DNA of 64,000 nt from Aquibacillus saliphilus (GTDB taxonomy: Bacteria > Bacillota > Bacilli > Bacillales > Amphibacillaceae): assembly GCF_020404745.1 (NCBI RefSeq), contig NZ_JAIZAP010000001.1:310001-374000 (forward strand), in the 5' to 3' direction. A model generated the notes under the pieces. That model did not search any database and was not told the origin of the DNA. It saw nothing but the letters and a program-made list of their open reading frames with translations. A program made the translations under genes and the position numbers. Shown piece by piece: positions 8,669-16,975 of this stretch (position 1 is its first letter; each line of letters opens with the position of its first letter).

Positions 8669-9113
8669 CTTTATAAAATTTTATTAGCATTGCTATTCTC
8701 CATGAAATAATCATTCCGAAAGCTAGTAAATAGAACATTCCACTTGTCTCTCCAACCGGTATTGACTGACTAACTATTAGTTTTATTATAATCCTGAAAA
8801 TTAGTAGTCCAATTAAAATAACAATAAAAATCTTTGATGGAATCAAATATACTTGACCTTGACGTTTTTCAAAATTCGAAGTTTTTATTAAAAATATTGA
8901 AAAGATTACTCCTACTATGATAGCTTCTAGTGCCTGTTCTAGTGAAACTTGAAAAAAAGGAAATAAAAACATTAACGCCCCTGTACTCATAAACAGCGGC
9001 GGTAGAATTATTCTTAAAACACCTGTAGGTTTTTGTGATGCCTTCAAACGAATAAATACCATTAAAACAGCCATTATCATCCCAATTACTGTACTCGGTA
9101 CAATCCAAATCAT
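8640..9113 (-). CDS. ccdC: Cytochrome c biogenesis protein CcdC
   Basis: This 157-residue integral membrane protein has four or five hydrophobic segments and the family motif FIRLKASQKP-x5-RIILPPLFMSTGALMF. It corresponds to YneJ/CcdC of B. subtilis (160 residues). There it lies in the ccd operon but is not essential for cytochrome c maturation. I chose ATG 9113 because it aligns with the family start. A TTG at 9137 would add eight residues but has its Shine-Dalgarno site almost touching the start codon. It follows the response-regulator gene by about 30 bases and is probably the last gene of the ccdA-mrpB-yneI-ccdC unit. Confidence 0.87.
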   Translation of the reverse strand: MIWIVPSTVIGMIMAVLMVFIRLKASQKPTGVLRIILPPLFMSTGALMFLFPFFQVSLEQALEAIIVGVIFSIFLIKTSNFEKRQGQVYLIPSKIFIVILIGLLIFRIIIKLIVSQSIPVGETSGMFYLLAFGMIISWRIAMLIKFYKVKKSLIEEG

Positions 9114-9143
9114 ACAAATCAACTCTCTCTTTATCAATCACCT

Positions 9144-9503
9144 TTATTTAAGAATTCGATTTACTGACTCTAGTACACGATTTTCTTCAAAAGGCTTTGC
9201 TAAAAAATCTTTTGCTCCCAACTCAATAGCTTTAACTACAAGTTTTTGCTGTCCCATAGCGGAACACATAATAATTTTTGCATTATTATCCCTAGAAATG
9301 ATTTCCTCCAATGCTGCTAAACCATTCATTTCTGGCATAGTAATATCCATTGTAACTAAATCTGGTTGTAACTTTTCATATAATTCAATAGCACGCTTCC
9401 CGTTTTCAGCTTCTCCTATTACATCATGACCTTCACTTTGTAATATATTTGATAATGTTATCCTCATAAATTTCGCATCATCTACAATTAATATTTTAGC
9501 CAC
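9144..9503 (-). CDS. ccdB: CheY-like single-domain response regulator (YneI/CcdB)
   Basis: This 119-residue receiver domain has no output domain: acidic pocket D8 and D9, phospho-acceptor D53 in TMDITMPEMNG, the Ser in MCSAMGQ, and the lysine in FLAKPFEE. This is the CheY-like YneI/CcdB protein of the Bacillus ccd cluster. Its gene lies between ccdA and ccdC in B. subtilis, and its role there has stayed unclear. Start ATG at 9503. The gene is 17 bases downstream of mrpB and is probably co-transcribed. It could be mistaken for CheY itself, but the position argues for YneI. Confidence 0.9.
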   Translation of the reverse strand: MAKILIVDDAKFMRITLSNILQSEGHDVIGEAENGKRAIELYEKLQPDLVTMDITMPEMNGLAALEEIISRDNNAKIIMCSAMGQQKLVVKAIELGAKDFLAKPFEENRVLESVNRILK

Positions 9504-9520
9504 AATTACTCCCCCTATAG

Positions 9521-9946
9521 TTAGCGATCATCTGCAATTGACAAAATAATAGTCATAGTAACACCAATAACAGTTAGGAAAACACCTAAATCAAATAACA
9601 AAGCAGTTGCGAGTTCCTTTTCACCTAATATAGGTAAATGAAAATATGCAAAAGTTTGGCTAAGAAAAGGCTGTCCAAATAAAAAAGAACCAATACTTGA
9701 TAAAACTGCAATTCCTAATCCAATCGGAATTAAAAACCTGAAGTCTACAGGTATTATTTTTCTAACGGTTTCGTATCCATAAGCCATATACATTAAAACA
9801 ATAGCAGCAGAAGCCATTAAACCGCCGATAAATCCACCTCCAGGTGCACTATGACCTGCAAGAAATAAATAGATAGAGAATCCAAATAAAATAAACGCAA
9901 TTAAAATCGTAGTTGTTCTTAGAATAAGATCGTTTATCGTAGTCAT
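9521..9946 (-). CDS. mrpB: MrpB/MnhB-like Na+/H+ antiporter subunit, orphan
   Basis: This 141-residue protein has four membrane segments and the MnhB hallmark SAPGGGFIGGLMASAAIVLMY, followed by GVFLTVIGVTMTIIL. This is the full length of MrpB in Mrp multisubunit antiporters (about 140 residues). The other subunits (A, C-G) are not encoded nearby; the gene instead lies between ccdA and the yneI response regulator. The start is ATG at 9946 with AAGGAG upstream. The complete Mrp complex exchanges Na+ for H+ and normally needs all subunits, so a lone MrpB has no established function. It could join a complex encoded elsewhere on the chromosome. Confidence 0.88.
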   Translation of the reverse strand: MTTINDLILRTTTILIAFILFGFSIYLFLAGHSAPGGGFIGGLMASAAIVLMYMAYGYETVRKIIPVDFRFLIPIGLGIAVLSSIGSFLFGQPFLSQTFAYFHLPILGEKELATALLFDLGVFLTVIGVTMTIILSIADDR

Positions 9947-10009
9947 ATGTAAAACTCCTTTTTATGTACTTATTTAATGATAATACAAATATCATCATAT
10001 TTCTACAGT

Positions 10010-10714
10010 CTAAAAACCTGTAAAGCCAAACCATCCAGCAAGAAATGCAGTCAGTTTATACATCCAATCAAAGAATAAAGCGATACCCATAAAGATCATG
10101 ATGTACCCACCAATTTTTACCAACCGAGGACCATTTCTTTTTATCCAACTAAGTTTCCCTACAAAAAAAGATAAGACCAAAAATGGAAGTGAAAATCCTA
10201 AAGAATAAGCAATCATCATTATCATTCCTACATCAGGGTTTTCTGTAGCTAATAAAAATACAGTTGCAAGTATTGGACCGGTACACGGCATCCACCCCAT
10301 CGAAAAGGCCATACCTACAATAAATGAGCCTAAGAAACCTGTAGGTTTGTTTTTAAAATTTATCCTTCTATCTTTCATTAAAAACTCAAAATTTAATACT
10401 CCAATAATTACTAATCCGAAAAATATAATTAAAATTCCACCGAGTTGCCTAATAACATCATTCCAACTAGATAGAAACTCAGAGATATATGAGGTTGAAA
10501 AACCTAACATTACAAAAATGCTAGAAAACCCTAATAGAAACATAACAGTATGAATAATACTCTTTTTGTTGAACATTGCACCCTCATCTTTTATATCATT
10601 AACACTCATCCCTGTAATATAAGAGAGAAATGCTGGATACAACGGTAATACACATGGGGAAATAAAAGATAAAAAACCAGCACCAAATGCGATGAAAATA
10701 TTTATCTCAGACAT
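10010..10714 (-). CDS. ccdA: Thiol-disulfide transporter CcdA
   Basis: This 234-residue protein has six membrane segments and the DsbD/CcdA redox pair: Cys21 in ISPCVLPLYPAFLSY and Cys144 in GWMPCTGPI. CcdA passes reducing equivalents from cytosolic thioredoxin across the membrane to extracytoplasmic thiol proteins. It is needed for cytochrome c assembly and for the spore cortex in B. subtilis. Length matches the family. Start ATG at 10714 has a good ribosome site (AAGGAGAG). It heads the cluster with mrpB, yneI and ccdC. The membrane-anchored thioredoxin-like protein at 2546-3145 is a plausible partner. Confidence 0.95.
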   Translation of the reverse strand: MSEINIFIAFGAGFLSFISPCVLPLYPAFLSYITGMSVNDIKDEGAMFNKKSIIHTVMFLLGFSSIFVMLGFSTSYISEFLSSWNDVIRQLGGILIIFFGLVIIGVLNFEFLMKDRRINFKNKPTGFLGSFIVGMAFSMGWMPCTGPILATVFLLATENPDVGMIMMIAYSLGFSLPFLVLSFFVGKLSWIKRNGPRLVKIGGYIMIFMGIALFFDWMYKLTAFLAGWFGFTGF

Positions 10715-10819
10715 ACATTCACTCTCCTTAAATTCGCACTGATTATAATTTTACCAAAGAACAAAGAACAATTGCACTAAAAAAGATGACAACATAATGA
10801 AAATTTTTAGTTAAAAAAT

Positions 10820-10855
10820 ATAAATCCCTTAAACCATTTGGCCTAAGGGATTTAT
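10820..10855 (-). terminator. Terminator after yneF
   Basis: AAATCCCTTA and TAAGGGATTT arms enclose a 12-base loop just past yneF, with an AT-rich tail on the minus strand. Confidence 0.75.
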
Positions 10856-10907
10856 GTGCAATGCTTAATTAATAAATTTACGAATCATGGTTGTCCATAT
10901 TTGAAAT

Positions 10908-11126
10908 TTACTTATTTTGATTATTCATTGCACGCATCATCTGATTGATTTTTTTCTGCGACGGTTTTTGTCCCATCTGCATCATTAGTGTCCGAAGCAT
11001 TTGTTCGTTAATTGGTGGGTTCTTTTTCAAATAATTCATCATATATCTTCTTGCGATAAAGAATCCAAGTGCGACACCAGCAATTAAAGCTATAATAGCA
11101 ATTAATACAATCCAAATCGTGCTCAT
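10908..11126 (-). CDS. yneF: UPF0154 membrane protein YneF
   Basis: This 72-residue protein has one N-terminal membrane segment (residues 3-25, including [17 protein letters not shown]), followed by [33 protein letters not shown]. That tail is the highly conserved YneF/UPF0154 motif. It lies between sirA and ccdA, exactly as in B. subtilis. Start ATG at 11126, behind GGAGGAAGG. The protein is membrane bound, but no biochemical role is established for the family. Confidence 0.95.
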   Translation of the reverse strand: MSTIWIVLIAIIALIAGVALGFFIARRYMMNYLKKNPPINEQMLRTLMMQMGQKPSQKKINQMMRAMNNQNK

Positions 11127-11199
11127 GTCAAGCCTTCCTCCTTCGTGTTGTCTCTTATACAGTATAGTAAAACACAGAAAATATTACAATAGCTGATAG

Positions 11200-11631
11200 T
11201 TAAAGTAGCATTTCTTTTTTCATAGGAGTGATCCACCCTGAGTTATCAGTTCCTAACTCAATTACAAAAAAGCTTGAATTAAATGCTTTTAAAGGTTGAA
11301 ATATTAAGTCATCTACTTCCTCTTGTGAGTTAGAAAGAATAATTAAATTTCTGTTATTAATGTACAAAGTTAGGGTTTTCCCGTCTTTTATTAAGTCTAT
11401 TTTATTTCTATTAATAACCATTTCAACTTCATATTTATGGTAATTTTTAATATGTGTAACTAGTTGATTATATGGAATGTTATGGGTTATGTAATTAAAT
11501 TGAGATTGCATACCACCATTATGATCATAGTTACTTATGTAATTAATTAAAAATCTGCAAAGTATATCAGGTTTAAAAAAGTAATTATAATGAAACTCTT
11601 CCTTAATCCAAAACGTCGAATACTCATGCAT
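11200..11631 (-). CDS. sirA: Sporulation inhibitor of replication SirA
   Basis: The 143-residue product begins MHEYSTFWIKEEFHYNYFF and ends GWITPMKKEMLL, matching the ends of SirA/YneE (LIKEEFANHYF and YGWLNPVKE in B. subtilis). The middle is poorly conserved. In B. subtilis SirA is induced under Spo0A control and binds domain I of DnaA to stop new rounds of replication at sporulation. I chose ATG 11631 because GTAGGAGGG lies nine bases upstream; the frame can be extended 12 codons but those residues are not family-like. The tkt-sirA-yneF order is that of the tkt-yneE-yneF region of B. subtilis. Confidence 0.85.
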   Translation of the reverse strand: MHEYSTFWIKEEFHYNYFFKPDILCRFLINYISNYDHNGGMQSQFNYITHNIPYNQLVTHIKNYHKYEVEMVINRNKIDLIKDGKTLTLYINNRNLIILSNSQEEVDDLIFQPLKAFNSSFFVIELGTDNSGWITPMKKEMLL

Positions 11632-11745
11632 ATGCTTGTCCCTCCTACCTTGACAAACATTATACATAAAATTCTATCATTATCATGTCATATCTTGTTG
11701 AGAAAATCATCAAGTTTTGTCTTACTATATAAATCTTGAAAAATG

Positions 11746-11778
11746 TAACCCCTTAGCTTCATTGCTAAGGGGTTCAAC
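11746..11778 (-). terminator. Terminator after tkt
   Basis: AACCCCTTAGC and GCTAAGGGGTT arms lie 11 bases past the tkt stop codon. The tail is only moderately T-rich. Confidence 0.75.
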
Positions 11779-11784
11779 TAGAAG

Positions 11785-13788
11785 TTAATTAAAAAGTGAT
11801 TCAACTTGTTTTATTACATTATCAACGGTAAATCCATATTCAGCCATAACTTTATCGCCATCAGCTGAAGCACCGAATGTATCAATAGCTAGGATCTTAC
11901 CTTCATCACCAGTAAAACGTTCCCAACCAAATGGTGAAGCCATTTCAATTGCAAGACGCTTTTTAACAGCAGGTGGTAACACGCTGTCTCTATAAGCTTT
12001 ATCTTGATTCTTGAAACGATCCCAAGATGGCAGACTAACTACGCTGACATCACGACCTTTAGCTTTTAGTTCTTTTTGAGCTTTTACTGCTAGTTGTACT
12101 TCTGAACCTGATGCAAGTAATAGTGCGTCAGGTGTCTCTTTATCAGAAGGGCTAACAACATAAGCACCTTTTTTAACACCTTCATACGCATTTTTATCTG
12201 TTCCTTCTAATGTTGGCAGGTTTTGCCTAGTTAGAATAAGCGCAGTAGGTGTTTTTTTAGATTCTAATGACAAGCGCCAAGCAGCATTTGTTTCATTGCC
12301 ATCTGCTGGTCTTATTACTGATAAGTTAGGCATTGCTCTAAATGCTGCTAACTGTTCTACTGGTTCGTGAGTAGGTCCATCTTCACCTACAGCAATAGAA
12401 TCGTGTGTAAGAACGTACGTTACCGGTAGATCCATTATTGCAGATAATCGAACTGCAGGGCGTAGATAATCACTGAACACAAAGAATGTTGAACCAAATA
12501 CTTTTAAGCCACCGTGAAGAGCCATTCCGTTTACAGCAGCAGCCATAGCAAATTCGCGTACACCAAACCAAATATTTCTACCAGAAGAATTCGTTCTAGA
12601 GAAGTCATCACCATTTTTTATAGTGGTTTTGTTAGATCCTGCTAAATCTGCACTTCCACCGAACAAATAAGGAACTGCTTCAGCAATACCATTTAAAACC
12701 TCACCAGAAGAAGCACGCGTAGCTAAAGTGTCTTTTCCGGCTTCATAAACAGGCAAATTACTTTCCCAATCCTCAGGAAGATCTCCATTAATAGCTAATG
12801 ATAATTCTTTAGCCAATTCTGGGTGTGCTGATTGGTACTTTTCAAATAATTCGTTCCATTTTGCTTCTGTTTTATTACCACGATCAACTATTTTTTCATT
12901 GAAGTCATTATAAACTTCATCCGGAACATGGAATTCTTCATGCTCCCACTCATAAAATTCTTTTGTTAATTTAATTTCATCTGCTCCTAGTGGTGCACCA
13001 TGCGATGCAGAGGAAGCTGATTTGTTAGGTGAACCGAAACCAATAACTGTTTTAACTTCAATTAATGTTGGTTGGTCTGTGTTTGCTTTTGCTTCTTCTA
13101 ATGCCTTACGAAGGTCAGTAGTATCGTTTCCATCTTCTACACGTATAACCTGCCAACCATAAGCTTTAAAACGGTCTTCTACATTTTCTGAAAATGACTG
13201 ATTAAGGTCACCATCTAAAGATATATCATTAGAGTCGTATAATGCGATTAACTTACCTAGACCTAAGTGGCCTGCTAAAGAAGCAGATTCATGAGAAATA
13301 CCTTCCATCAAGTCACCGTCACTAACTAGTGCAAAAGTGTGGTGATCAACAACAGGATACTGATCTTTGTTATATTTTCCACCAAGGTGCTTTTCGGCCA
13401 TTGCCATACCTACTGACATTGCAAGACCTTGTCCTAATGGACCAGTCGTTGCTTCAACACCGTCAGTATGATGAACCTCTGGGTGTCCTGGAGTTTTGGA
13501 ATCCCACTGACGGAATCCTTTTAAATCTTCCATTGTTACTTTGTAGCCTGACAAATGTAAGAGTCCGTAAAGTAACATAGAACCATGTCCGGCTGATAAA
13601 ACAAAGCGATCTCTATTAAACCACTTTGGGTTTTTAGGGTTGTGATTCATAAAATCTGTCCATAGCGTGTAAGCCATTGGTGCTGCACCCATCGGTAACC
13701 CAGGGTGTCCAGAATTCGCATTTTCGATTGCGTCTATCGCTAATGTTCTTATCGTGTTAATAGACTTTTGTTCAATTTGTTTTGACAT
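11785..13788 (-). CDS. tkt: Transketolase
   Basis: This 667-residue enzyme transfers two-carbon ketol units between sugar phosphates in the pentose phosphate pathway. The thiamine-diphosphate motif is [26 protein letters not shown]-x-LYDSN in the N-terminal domain. [17 protein letters not shown] and [19 protein letters not shown] are classic transketolase sequences. The pyrimidine-binding domain shows [21 protein letters not shown], and the C-terminal domain shows [10 protein letters not shown]. Full length. Start ATG at 13788 has AAGGGGA upstream. It lies between ynzC and sirA, as in B. subtilis, and appears to have its own terminator. Confidence 0.98.
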   Translation of the reverse strand: MSKQIEQKSINTIRTLAIDAIENANSGHPGLPMGAAPMAYTLWTDFMNHNPKNPKWFNRDRFVLSAGHGSMLLYGLLHLSGYKVTMEDLKGFRQWDSKTPGHPEVHHTDGVEATTGPLGQGLAMSVGMAMAEKHLGGKYNKDQYPVVDHHTFALVSDGDLMEGISHESASLAGHLGLGKLIALYDSNDISLDGDLNQSFSENVEDRFKAYGWQVIRVEDGNDTTDLRKALEEAKANTDQPTLIEVKTVIGFGSPNKSASSASHGAPLGADEIKLTKEFYEWEHEEFHVPDEVYNDFNEKIVDRGNKTEAKWNELFEKYQSAHPELAKELSLAINGDLPEDWESNLPVYEAGKDTLATRASSGEVLNGIAEAVPYLFGGSADLAGSNKTTIKNGDDFSRTNSSGRNIWFGVREFAMAAAVNGMALHGGLKVFGSTFFVFSDYLRPAVRLSAIMDLPVTYVLTHDSIAVGEDGPTHEPVEQLAAFRAMPNLSVIRPADGNETNAAWRLSLESKKTPTALILTRQNLPTLEGTDKNAYEGVKKGAYVVSPSDKETPDALLLASGSEVQLAVKAQKELKAKGRDVSVVSLPSWDRFKNQDKAYRDSVLPPAVKKRLAIEMASPFGWERFTGDEGKILAIDTFGASADGDKVMAEYGFTVDNVIKQVESLFN

Positions 13789-13942
13789 TAAATTGTATCC
13801 CCTTTCTTATCTTCAAAAAATATGTACGTACCTTTCTTATCCTATAATGAAAAACGATAAGAAACAAGTATTATCATATCCATATTACTATTTATAACAC
13901 AATATTTAATAAATTTGTCATGATTTGACTAGAAAAGAGAAA

Positions 13943-14182
13943 CTAATGAAGATTTTTGCTATCATCATTTCTAAGTTTTTTTACTTTTTCAGGTGTTACA
14001 TCATTTCCTTTAGGATCAACTACTTTCATACCCTTAAATTGGTTTTTAAATGATTTTCTTACATTAAGTAAGTATTCATTTCGCAACTCTTGTTGTTCCA
14101 CTTTTTCTTCGTTCGATAATCCTTCAGCCTTCTTTTTTTTTGCAAGGTCATTAATACGATCTATTTTTTCTTTAGATAACAT
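13943..14182 (-). CDS. ynzC: UPF0291/DUF896 protein YnzC
   Basis: This 79-residue protein begins MLSKEKIDRINDLAKKKKAEGL and continues with EEKVEQQELRNEYLLNVRKSFKNQ and VVDPKGNDVTPEKV. All three are signatures of YnzC (77 residues in B. subtilis), a two-helix protein of known structure but unknown function. I chose ATG 14182 behind AAAGGAG; the frame can be extended 18 codons but the conserved start is here. In B. subtilis it is the last gene of the SOS-induced yneA-yneB-ynzC operon. Here a terminator hairpin after yneB (14291-14325) suggests that ynzC is partly uncoupled. Confidence 0.93.
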   Translation of the reverse strand: MLSKEKIDRINDLAKKKKAEGLSNEEKVEQQELRNEYLLNVRKSFKNQFKGMKVVDPKGNDVTPEKVKKLRNDDSKNLH

Positions 14183-14290
14183 AGGAATTTCTCCTTTTAT
14201 TTGTAATGTGATTTTTGCAGAAGATGATAGAAACAATTTTTACTAAGAATTATGTTGTCTGTAGTTCATGTCAATTCTAAGTTCAGAAAA

Positions 14291-14325
14291 TAAAAAAACA
14301 AGAATTATTTAAAACAATCCTTGTC
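14291..14325 (-). terminator. Terminator after yneB
   Basis: ACAAGGATT and AATTCTTGT arms are followed by seven T residues on the minus strand, just past the yneB stop codon. Confidence 0.85.
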
Positions 14326-14327
14326 AT

Positions 14328-14996
<669 letters not shown>

Positions 14997-15029
14997 TTAC
15001 TTCCTTTCAGCAGAAGAACTGGTTAGATA

Positions 15030-15122
15030 TTAGATTGTAACAATTGAGAAATACATAAATCCTAATGTTAACACAAAAGCAACTAAATAAAATAAATCTA
15101 TTTTTGATAGATTAGTAAACAT
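15030..15122 (-). CDS. 30-residue SOS-controlled single-membrane-segment peptide in the yneA position
   Basis: The ORF has an ATG at 15122 with TTTGGAGG eight bases upstream, 30 codons and a TAA at 15030. The peptide has a short polar start (MFTNLSKID) and one hydrophobic segment from about residue 10 to 30 (LFYLVAFVLTLGFMYFSIV), with no tail. It is the first gene behind a consensus promoter carrying LexA boxes and precedes yneB. In B. subtilis this position holds YneA, a division inhibitor with a membrane anchor plus an extracytoplasmic LysM domain of about 105 residues in all. No LysM-coding sequence follows in any frame; only 36 bases separate it from yneB. A role in SOS division arrest is inference. 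Confidence 0.7.
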   Translation of the reverse strand: MFTNLSKIDLFYLVAFVLTLGFMYFSIVTI

Positions 15123-15148
15123 ATAAACGCCTCCAAATTTATTTTTAA

Positions 15149-15223
15149 GAACCTTTGTTCGGTTTGTAACTCTATTATATACGAACAAAAGTTCTTGTCA
15201 ACTGATTTTTCGAACGAATGTTT
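15149..15223. promoter_or_regulatory. Three LexA (DinR) boxes between the SOS peptide gene and lexA
   Basis: GAACCTTTGTTC (15149-15160) and GAACAAAAGTTC (15183-15194) match the Gram-positive box GAAC-N4-GTTC perfectly. GAACGAATGTTT (15212-15223) differs at the last base. They cover both divergent promoters, so lexA is autoregulated and the leftward operon is SOS-controlled. Confidence 0.92.
15174..15201 (-). promoter_or_regulatory. SigA promoter of the SOS peptide-yneB operon
   Basis: On the minus strand TTGACA (15201-15196), a 16-base spacer and TATAAT (15179-15174) are both perfect consensus. A LexA box fills the spacer. Confidence 0.9.
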
Positions 15224-15250
15224 GTATATGATTGGAAACCATGGTATAAT
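15222..15250 (+). promoter_or_regulatory. SigA promoter of lexA
   Basis: TTGTAT (15222-15227), a 17-base spacer and a perfect TATAAT (15245-15250). The third LexA box overlaps the -35 element. Confidence 0.85.
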
Positions 15251-15286
15251 CTTGTTAATAAATAATATGTACGAGGTGTTTATTTT

Positions 15287-15910
15287 ATGAACAAACTATC
15301 AAAAAGGCAGGAAGCAATCTTACAATTTATAAAAGAAGAAGTAATAGATAAAGGCTATCCACCGTCCGTAAGAGAAATCGGTGAAGCGGTAGGACTTGCT
15401 TCTAGTTCAACTGTACATGGTCACCTATCTAGACTTGAAAAAAAGGGATATATTAGACGTGATCCTACAAAGCCGCGAGCAATTGAAGTGCTTCATTTAG
15501 AAGATGAAAATGCGATACCGAAGGGTGAAGCTACCTTTGCGCCAGTAATTGGAAAGGTAACCGCAGGGATACCAATTACTGCAATTGAAAATATAGAGGA
15601 GTATGTCCCCCTTCCAAACACAATCGCTAATCCTAACGACAGTTTATATGTATTGGTAATCGAAGGTGAAAGTATGATAGAGGCTGGTATTCTAGACGGA
15701 GATATGGTGATAGTTAAACAGCAACAAACTGCTCAAAACGGAGAAATAGTTGTTGCAATGACAGATGAGCATGAGGCTACTGTTAAACGGTTCTTTAAGG
15801 AAGTTGACCATGTAAGGTTACAACCAGAAAACGCAACTATGGAACCCCTTTTCTATCAAAACGTATCAATACTAGGGAAAGTTGTTGGACTCTACCGAAA
15901 TATTCATTAA
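15287..15910 (+). CDS. lexA: SOS repressor LexA
   Basis: This 207-residue repressor has a winged helix-turn-helix at 1-65 ([30 protein letters not shown]) and an S24 autoprotease domain. The self-cleavage bond is Ala93-Gly94 in GKVTAGIP. The catalytic serine is Ser129 in EGESM, and the lysine is Lys167 in ATVKRF. RecA on single-stranded DNA triggers cleavage and release of the SOS genes. It faces the SOS peptide-yneB operon and shares its LexA-box cluster. Start ATG at 15287, with a GAGGTG ribosome site. recA (37587-38666) also lies in this window with a LexA-like box. Confidence 0.98.
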   Translation: MNKLSKRQEAILQFIKEEVIDKGYPPSVREIGEAVGLASSSTVHGHLSRLEKKGYIRRDPTKPRAIEVLHLEDENAIPKGEATFAPVIGKVTAGIPITAIENIEEYVPLPNTIANPNDSLYVLVIEGESMIEAGILDGDMVIVKQQQTAQNGEIVVAMTDEHEATVKRFFKEVDHVRLQPENATMEPLFYQNVSILGKVVGLYRNIH

Positions 15911-15920
15911 AGTAAACTAA

Positions 15921-15959
15921 TAAAAAAGCATAAGTTTTAGCTAAACTTATGCCTTTTTA
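15921..15959 (+). terminator. Terminator after lexA
   Basis: GCATAAGTTTTAGC and GCTAAACTTATGC arms are followed by five T residues. Confidence 0.88.
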
Positions 15960-16077
15960 TTAAATATGTCTGGAAGTTAATACTCAGTTTCTGCAGAAAT
16001 TCTATAAAAGATTGGACTCAATTAGTCGTAGAAGCATTTATTATATGCCCTGTGTAGTTACTTACCTCTACGAGATG

Positions 16078-16776
16078 TTATACGTTTTCTATTAGCTCCC
16101 AGCTCATAATGCTAACGTTGTTATACCCATGTTTATTTAAATGCCGATTAATTTGCTTTATTTCTTCTTTTGGTACAATTATTGCTTCTACCTCTTCTTG
16201 ATTAAAAAAGAAATCCTCGAGACATCTCCATTCTCGTTCTCCATAAAAGGTCCCATCATAATCAGATGCGAAATTTGTTAATTTCAAGAAATTTAACAAT
16301 GGATTTTCTTTTTTTATTCCTACTAAATCCCAAAGCAATGGATCTTCGTTATCACTTTGAACTACACTATTTGGATCTATTACTATATTTTGATGGTTGA
16401 TTTTTGCGTGATAAGGATCTAAATATAGTACAGGGTGAAAGTTTTCATGAACTTTCTTAGAATTAAAACCAATTGCATAATCACCATAGTATCCACGATG
16501 ATAAGTTAAGTCATTTAATGGAATATCGCAAACACAGCAAAATTTTTCGGTTTCTACTTCTTCAGCTACCTTCTCAGTTGTTGTTGCTTTTAATACCTTT
16601 TTCTCAATAATATTTTTCAGATTGTCCATAGCGAGTTCAGGATTCCTTAACTTAGTATGATCCCTTACTTCCTTAAGGCCACGGTAATTATGCCAAATGA
16701 TATCGCCATCTTTTGACACAGGCCCACCAGTGAAATGCCAATAAATATTTGAGTAATATCCAGGTTTAGCCAACAT
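16078..16776 (-). CDS. AbiGi-like abortive-infection protein, stand-alone
   Basis: This 232-residue protein resembles the AbiGi family (putative antitoxin component of the lactococcal AbiG phage-abortive system). It shows an early YWHFTGG motif, then NPELAMDNLKNIIEKKVLKA, the cysteine-rich FCCVCDIPLNDLTYH, then YGDYAIGFNSKKV, PVLYL and a late YGEREWRCLEDFFF. I chose ATG 16776 because GGAGG lies just upstream; the frame extends 29 codons further with no family-like residues. No AbiGii toxin-like partner is adjacent. The gene lies alone between lexA and glnA, where B. subtilis has no such gene, so it was probably acquired. Family assignment is from memory of the motifs; the activity is unknown. 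Confidence 0.6.
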   Translation of the reverse strand: MLAKPGYYSNIYWHFTGGPVSKDGDIIWHNYRGLKEVRDHTKLRNPELAMDNLKNIIEKKVLKATTTEKVAEEVETEKFCCVCDIPLNDLTYHRGYYGDYAIGFNSKKVHENFHPVLYLDPYHAKINHQNIVIDPNSVVQSDNEDPLLWDLVGIKKENPLLNFLKLTNFASDYDGTFYGEREWRCLEDFFFNQEEVEAIIVPKEEIKQINRHLNKHGYNNVSIMSWELIENV

Positions 16777-16928
16777 TATTCCTCCGAATTTGTGTTTAAA
16801 AAAACACTTCAAATTGCAAACAATCTTTAAGCTAACTTTATAACTTGGGATAGTTTTTTCCAACTCATCAATCTTATTCTAAAATTGAAATTAAATGTAT
16901 TTCATTCATCTAATTGTAATTTAGTAAG

Positions 16929-16967
16929 AAAAAAGCATATCATCATTGAATGATGATATGCTTCTTT
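16929..16967 (-). terminator. Terminator after glnA
   Basis: A 15-bp perfect stem (AAGCATATCATCATT / AATGATGATATGCTT) with T residues on the minus strand lies just past the glnA stop codon. Confidence 0.9.
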
Positions 16968-16975
16968 AAACCTTA

